Positions 61,779 through 64,000 of a DNA stretch of 64,000 nt are shown here, in pieces. This DNA comes from Streptomyces sp. NBC_01294 (GTDB lineage Bacteria; Actinomycetota; Actinomycetes; Streptomycetales; Streptomycetaceae), in NCBI RefSeq assembly GCF_035917235.1, contig NZ_CP108423.1, positions 3,661,001 through 3,725,000 on the forward strand, read 5' to 3'. The notes beneath the pieces are model-generated. The model was not told the DNA's origin. It made no database searches and saw nothing but the letters and a program-made list of their open reading frames with translations. Both the position numbers and the translations under genes were made by a program. Every line of letters begins with the position of its first letter. Position 1 is the stretch's first letter.

Positions 61779-63212
61779 GTGGCAGCGCCCAGCCCCACCG
61801 ACCACAAGAGCCGGACGTTGCTCGGCCGGCTCTCGCTGCCCGAGCGCCGCTTCGTCGGCGACGCCCTGCGCGCAGAGACGGTCGGCGGGGTCCTGCTGCT
61901 CGTGGCCGCGATTGCCGCTCTGCTCTGGGCCAACATCCCCTCCATCTCGGACAGCTACTACAACGTCCTGTCCGTCCACATCGGCCCCGCCTCCCTCGGC
62001 CTGGACCTCTCGCTCCAGCACTGGGCGGCCGACGGGCTCCTCGCCATCTTCTTCTTCGTCGCCGGCGTCGAGCTCAAGCGCGAACTCGTCGCGGGCGATC
62101 TGCGCGACGCCAAGGCGGCCGCGCTCCCGGTGATCGCCGCCCTGTGCGGCATGGCCGTCCCCGCGCTGGTCTACGTGGTGGTCAACACCGCCGGCAGCGG
62201 CTCGATGGCCGGCTGGGCGGTCCCGACCGCCACCGACATCGCCTTCGCGCTCGCCGTCCTCGCCGTCATCGGCACCTCGCTGCCCTCGGCCCTGCGCGCC
62301 TTCCTGCTGACCCTCGCGGTCGTCGACGACCTCTTCGCCATCCTGATCATCGCGGTGTTCTTCACCCAGGAGATCGACTTCCTGGCGCTCGGCGGCGCGG
62401 TCGTGGGCCTGGCCCTCTTCTGGTTCCTGCTCCACCGGGGCGTCCGCGGCTGGTACGTCTACCTCCCGCTCGCCCTGGTCATCTGGGGCCTGATGTACAA
62501 CAGCGGCGTCCACGCCACCATCGCCGGCGTGGCCATGGGCCTGATGCTCCGCTGCACCCGCAGGGACGGCGAGCAGCAGTCCCCCGGCGAGCACATCGAG
62601 CACCTGGTCCGGCCCGTCTCGGCCGGTCTCGCCGTGCCCCTGTTCGCCCTGTTCTCCGCCGGGGTCTCGCTCTCCGACGAGGCCATCGCCCAGGTCTTCA
62701 CCCGGCCCGAGACCCTCGGCGTGGTCCTCGGCCTGGTCGTCGGCAAGACGGTGGGCATCTTCGGCGGCACCTGGCTGGCCGCCCGCTTCACCAGGGCCGA
62801 GCTGAACAAGGACCTCGCCTGGCCCGACGTGCTCGCCGTGGCCTCGCTCGCCGGCATCGGCTTCACCGTCTCCCTCCTGATCGGCGAACTCGCCTTCACC
62901 GGCGACCCGGTCCTCACCGACGAGGTCAAGGCAGCCGTCCTGATCGGGTCCCTGATCGCCGCCGTGATCGCGTGCGTCATGCTCAAGCTCCGCAACCGCA
63001 AGTACAAGGCGCTGACCGACGCCGAGGAGCGCGACGAGGACCTCGACGGCATCCCGGACATCTACGAACAGGACAATCCCGACTACCACCTGCGGATGGC
63101 CAAGATCTACGAGGACCGGGCCGCGGAACACCGCCGCAAGGCCGAGGAGGCGGGCGCCGCCGCGCTCCAAACCGCGGCCGGGTCCACCACCGAGGGCGAC
63201 CGTCCGGCATGA
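61779..63212 (+). CDS. nhaA: NhaA-type Na+/H+ antiporter
   Basis: The GTG at 61779 follows GGAGG by eight bases and gives 477 residues with about 11-12 spans. Hallmarks: FFFVAGVELKREL, AVPTATDIAFALAVLA, and the paired ion-binding aspartates in LAVVDDLFAILIIA. Family members exchange Na+ or Li+ for protons and set cytoplasmic pH and salt tolerance. The C-terminal 75 residues form an acidic, then helical cytoplasmic tail (ALTDAEERDEDLDGIPDIYE) beyond the usual 390-residue core, common in actinobacteria. It lies downstream of acsA but separated by a terminator. Confidence 0.95.
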   Translation: MAAPSPTDHKSRTLLGRLSLPERRFVGDALRAETVGGVLLLVAAIAALLWANIPSISDSYYNVLSVHIGPASLGLDLSLQHWAADGLLAIFFFVAGVELKRELVAGDLRDAKAAALPVIAALCGMAVPALVYVVVNTAGSGSMAGWAVPTATDIAFALAVLAVIGTSLPSALRAFLLTLAVVDDLFAILIIAVFFTQEIDFLALGGAVVGLALFWFLLHRGVRGWYVYLPLALVIWGLMYNSGVHATIAGVAMGLMLRCTRRDGEQQSPGEHIEHLVRPVSAGLAVPLFALFSAGVSLSDEAIAQVFTRPETLGVVLGLVVGKTVGIFGGTWLAARFTRAELNKDLAWPDVLAVASLAGIGFTVSLLIGELAFTGDPVLTDEVKAAVLIGSLIAAVIACVMLKLRNRKYKALTDAEERDEDLDGIPDIYEQDNPDYHLRMAKIYEDRAAEHRRKAEEAGAAALQTAAGSTTEGDRPA

Positions 63213-63267
63213 TCTGACTGACGACGCAGGACAGCCGCCCGGCAGCAGACGACAGAGGGAGAGAGCG

Positions 63268-63726
63268 ATGAGCGCAGTGGACCAAGGGGCACAGGGAGCC
63301 GAGCGCACACTCGGCCAGCTGGTCGCCTCGGCCACCGCCGAGATGTCCGCGCTGGTGCACGACGAGATCGCCCTCGCCAAGGCGGAGATCCGCGAGGACG
63401 TCAAGCGCGTGGGCAGCGGTTCCGCCTCCCTCGTCGTCGCAGGAGTGTTCGCGGTCTTCTCCCTGCCGGTGCTGACGTTCGCCGCGGCGTACGGGATCCA
63501 CAACCTGGGGCTCGGGCTCGCCTGGTCCTTCCTCATCGTCGGCGCCGCGTTCCTGCTCATCGCGGGTGTGCTCGCGCTGATCGCCGTACGGAAGTTCAAG
63601 AAGATCAAGCCGCCGGAGAAGTCCATCGCCTCCGTCAAGCAGACCGCCGCGCTCGTCGGGACCGTCAAGCCGCACCCGCGGCCGGTGAGTGACAAGGCTG
63701 TGGGTGTGGCACGCTCGTCCTCATGA
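63268..63726 (+). CDS. Holin-like (DUF1469/Holin-X) membrane protein
   Basis: The 152-residue protein has an ATG behind AGGGAGAGAG. An amphipathic helix ([32 protein letters not shown]) precedes two spans ([48 protein letters not shown]), the plan of the actinobacterial holin-X/DUF1469 family. The name is historical and lysis is not implied. The stop overlaps the next start by 4 bp (ATGA), so it is coupled to the alpha/beta hydrolase. Confidence 0.88.
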   Translation: MSAVDQGAQGAERTLGQLVASATAEMSALVHDEIALAKAEIREDVKRVGSGSASLVVAGVFAVFSLPVLTFAAAYGIHNLGLGLAWSFLIVGAAFLLIAGVLALIAVRKFKKIKPPEKSIASVKQTAALVGTVKPHPRPVSDKAVGVARSSS

Positions 63727-64000
63727 CAGCAGCGCCCACTCCGGACTCCAGCGTTCCCCCCACGGCCGCCACGGCCGTACGGCTCGACCTGCCCGGCGGG
63801 CGAGCGGTGACGCACCGGGACGTGGCCGCCAACGGCGCCCGCTTCCACGTCGCCGAGGTCGGTGACGGGCCGTTGGTGCTGCTGCTGCACGGCTTCCCGC
63901 AGTTCTGGTGGACCTGGCGGCACCAGCTGACCGCGCTCGCCGACGCCGGATACCGGGCGGTCGCGATGGACCTGCGCGGCGTGGGCGGCAGCGACCGCAC
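63723..64000 (+). CDS. Alpha/beta hydrolase, epoxide hydrolase-like (3' partial)
   Basis: Ninety-two residues are visible before the window ends. [18 protein letters not shown] carries the HGxP oxyanion motif of epoxide hydrolases and haloalkane dehalogenases, followed by [12 protein letters not shown]. The nucleophile and the rest lie beyond the window, so substrate class cannot be decided. It is translationally coupled to the holin-like gene. Confidence 0.85.
   Translation, partial: MTAAPTPDSSVPPTAATAVRLDLPGGRAVTHRDVAANGARFHVAEVGDGPLVLLLHGFPQFWWTWRHQLTALADAGYRAVAMDLRGVGGSDR

Noticed and set aside
63268..63726. A phage remnant because of the holin-like gene
   Set aside because: The DUF1469/holin-X family is a common chromosomal membrane protein in actinobacteria, and no other phage gene is nearby.
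59529..63923. A leftward open frame of about 1460 codons opposite acsA and nhaA
   Set aside because: It is the GC-driven shadow of the two genes on the other strand; its Gly/Val/Asp/His-rich translation has no family features.

Overview
The window is high-GC actinobacterial DNA with Streptomyces character throughout: most genes sit at about 70 percent GC with strong third-position bias, there are GTG and TTG starts, two TTA (bldA-type) codons, bldG with its cognate anti-sigma gene, a thymidylate kinase fused to a membrane domain, a DUF4244 pilin/Tad cluster preceded by a 6C RNA, and a TopA with a lysine-rich tail. From about 26.4 kb to the right end the gene order (tripeptidyl aminopeptidase-like hydrolase, holB, tmk, topA, methyltransferase, H+-pyrophosphatase, anti-sigma/bldG, Hrq1-type helicase, tad, HAD phosphatase, acsA, nhaA) matches, as far as I recall it, the conserved Streptomyces chromosome core near SCO3540-SCO3564.

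Layout. 0-9.1 kb: the end of an aspartate-semialdehyde dehydrogenase paralogue whose catalytic Cys is replaced by Ala, a LysR regulator, a tiny secreted peptide divergent from a TrmB/LuxR-type regulator, an orphan 56-residue MbtH-like protein, and three consecutive Ser/Thr kinase genes (a pseudokinase, then two membrane kinases with extracytoplasmic PQQ-type propellers). 9.18-26.2 kb: a 17-kb genomic island bounded by 94-bp direct repeats that duplicate the 3' half of a tRNA-Thr(CGT) gene. The intact tRNA is at the right end, next to the C-terminal stump of a tyrosine integrase and a possible relaxase relic. Cargo, left to right: a small protein, an SMC-like ATPase and an unknown partner; convergent to them, a Ser/Thr kinase and a DNA methyltransferase; a membrane-anchored protein; an XRE/TPR regulator with a Nudix protein; a TTA-containing oxidoreductase/methyltransferase/glycosyltransferase set; and a complete valyl-tRNA synthetase.

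26.2-46.6 kb: MFS exporter, secreted peptidase, DNA replication and topology genes (holB, tmk, topA), methyltransferase, lipoprotein, hppA, the developmental bldG module and a helicase. 46.7-51.7 kb: a leftward tad/Flp operon with heavily overlapping genes. Its 476-bp upstream region holds two DnaA-box-like 9-mers and a textbook 6C RNA. 52.2-64 kb: HAD phosphatase, AT-rich non-coding stretch, degenerate Fic-domain protein, CooC-like ATPase, secreted deacetylase-like lipoprotein, SulP-carbonic anhydrase fusion, acsA, nhaA, a holin-like membrane protein and the start of an alpha/beta hydrolase.

The best candidate for an undescribed system is the low-GC left half of the island (9.6-16 kb): SMC-like ATPase plus unknown protein, opposed to kinase plus methyltransferase. 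The combination recalls the parts list of Pgl/BREX-type phage defence without matching it. All calls were made by reading the sequence; no database search or structure prediction was run.
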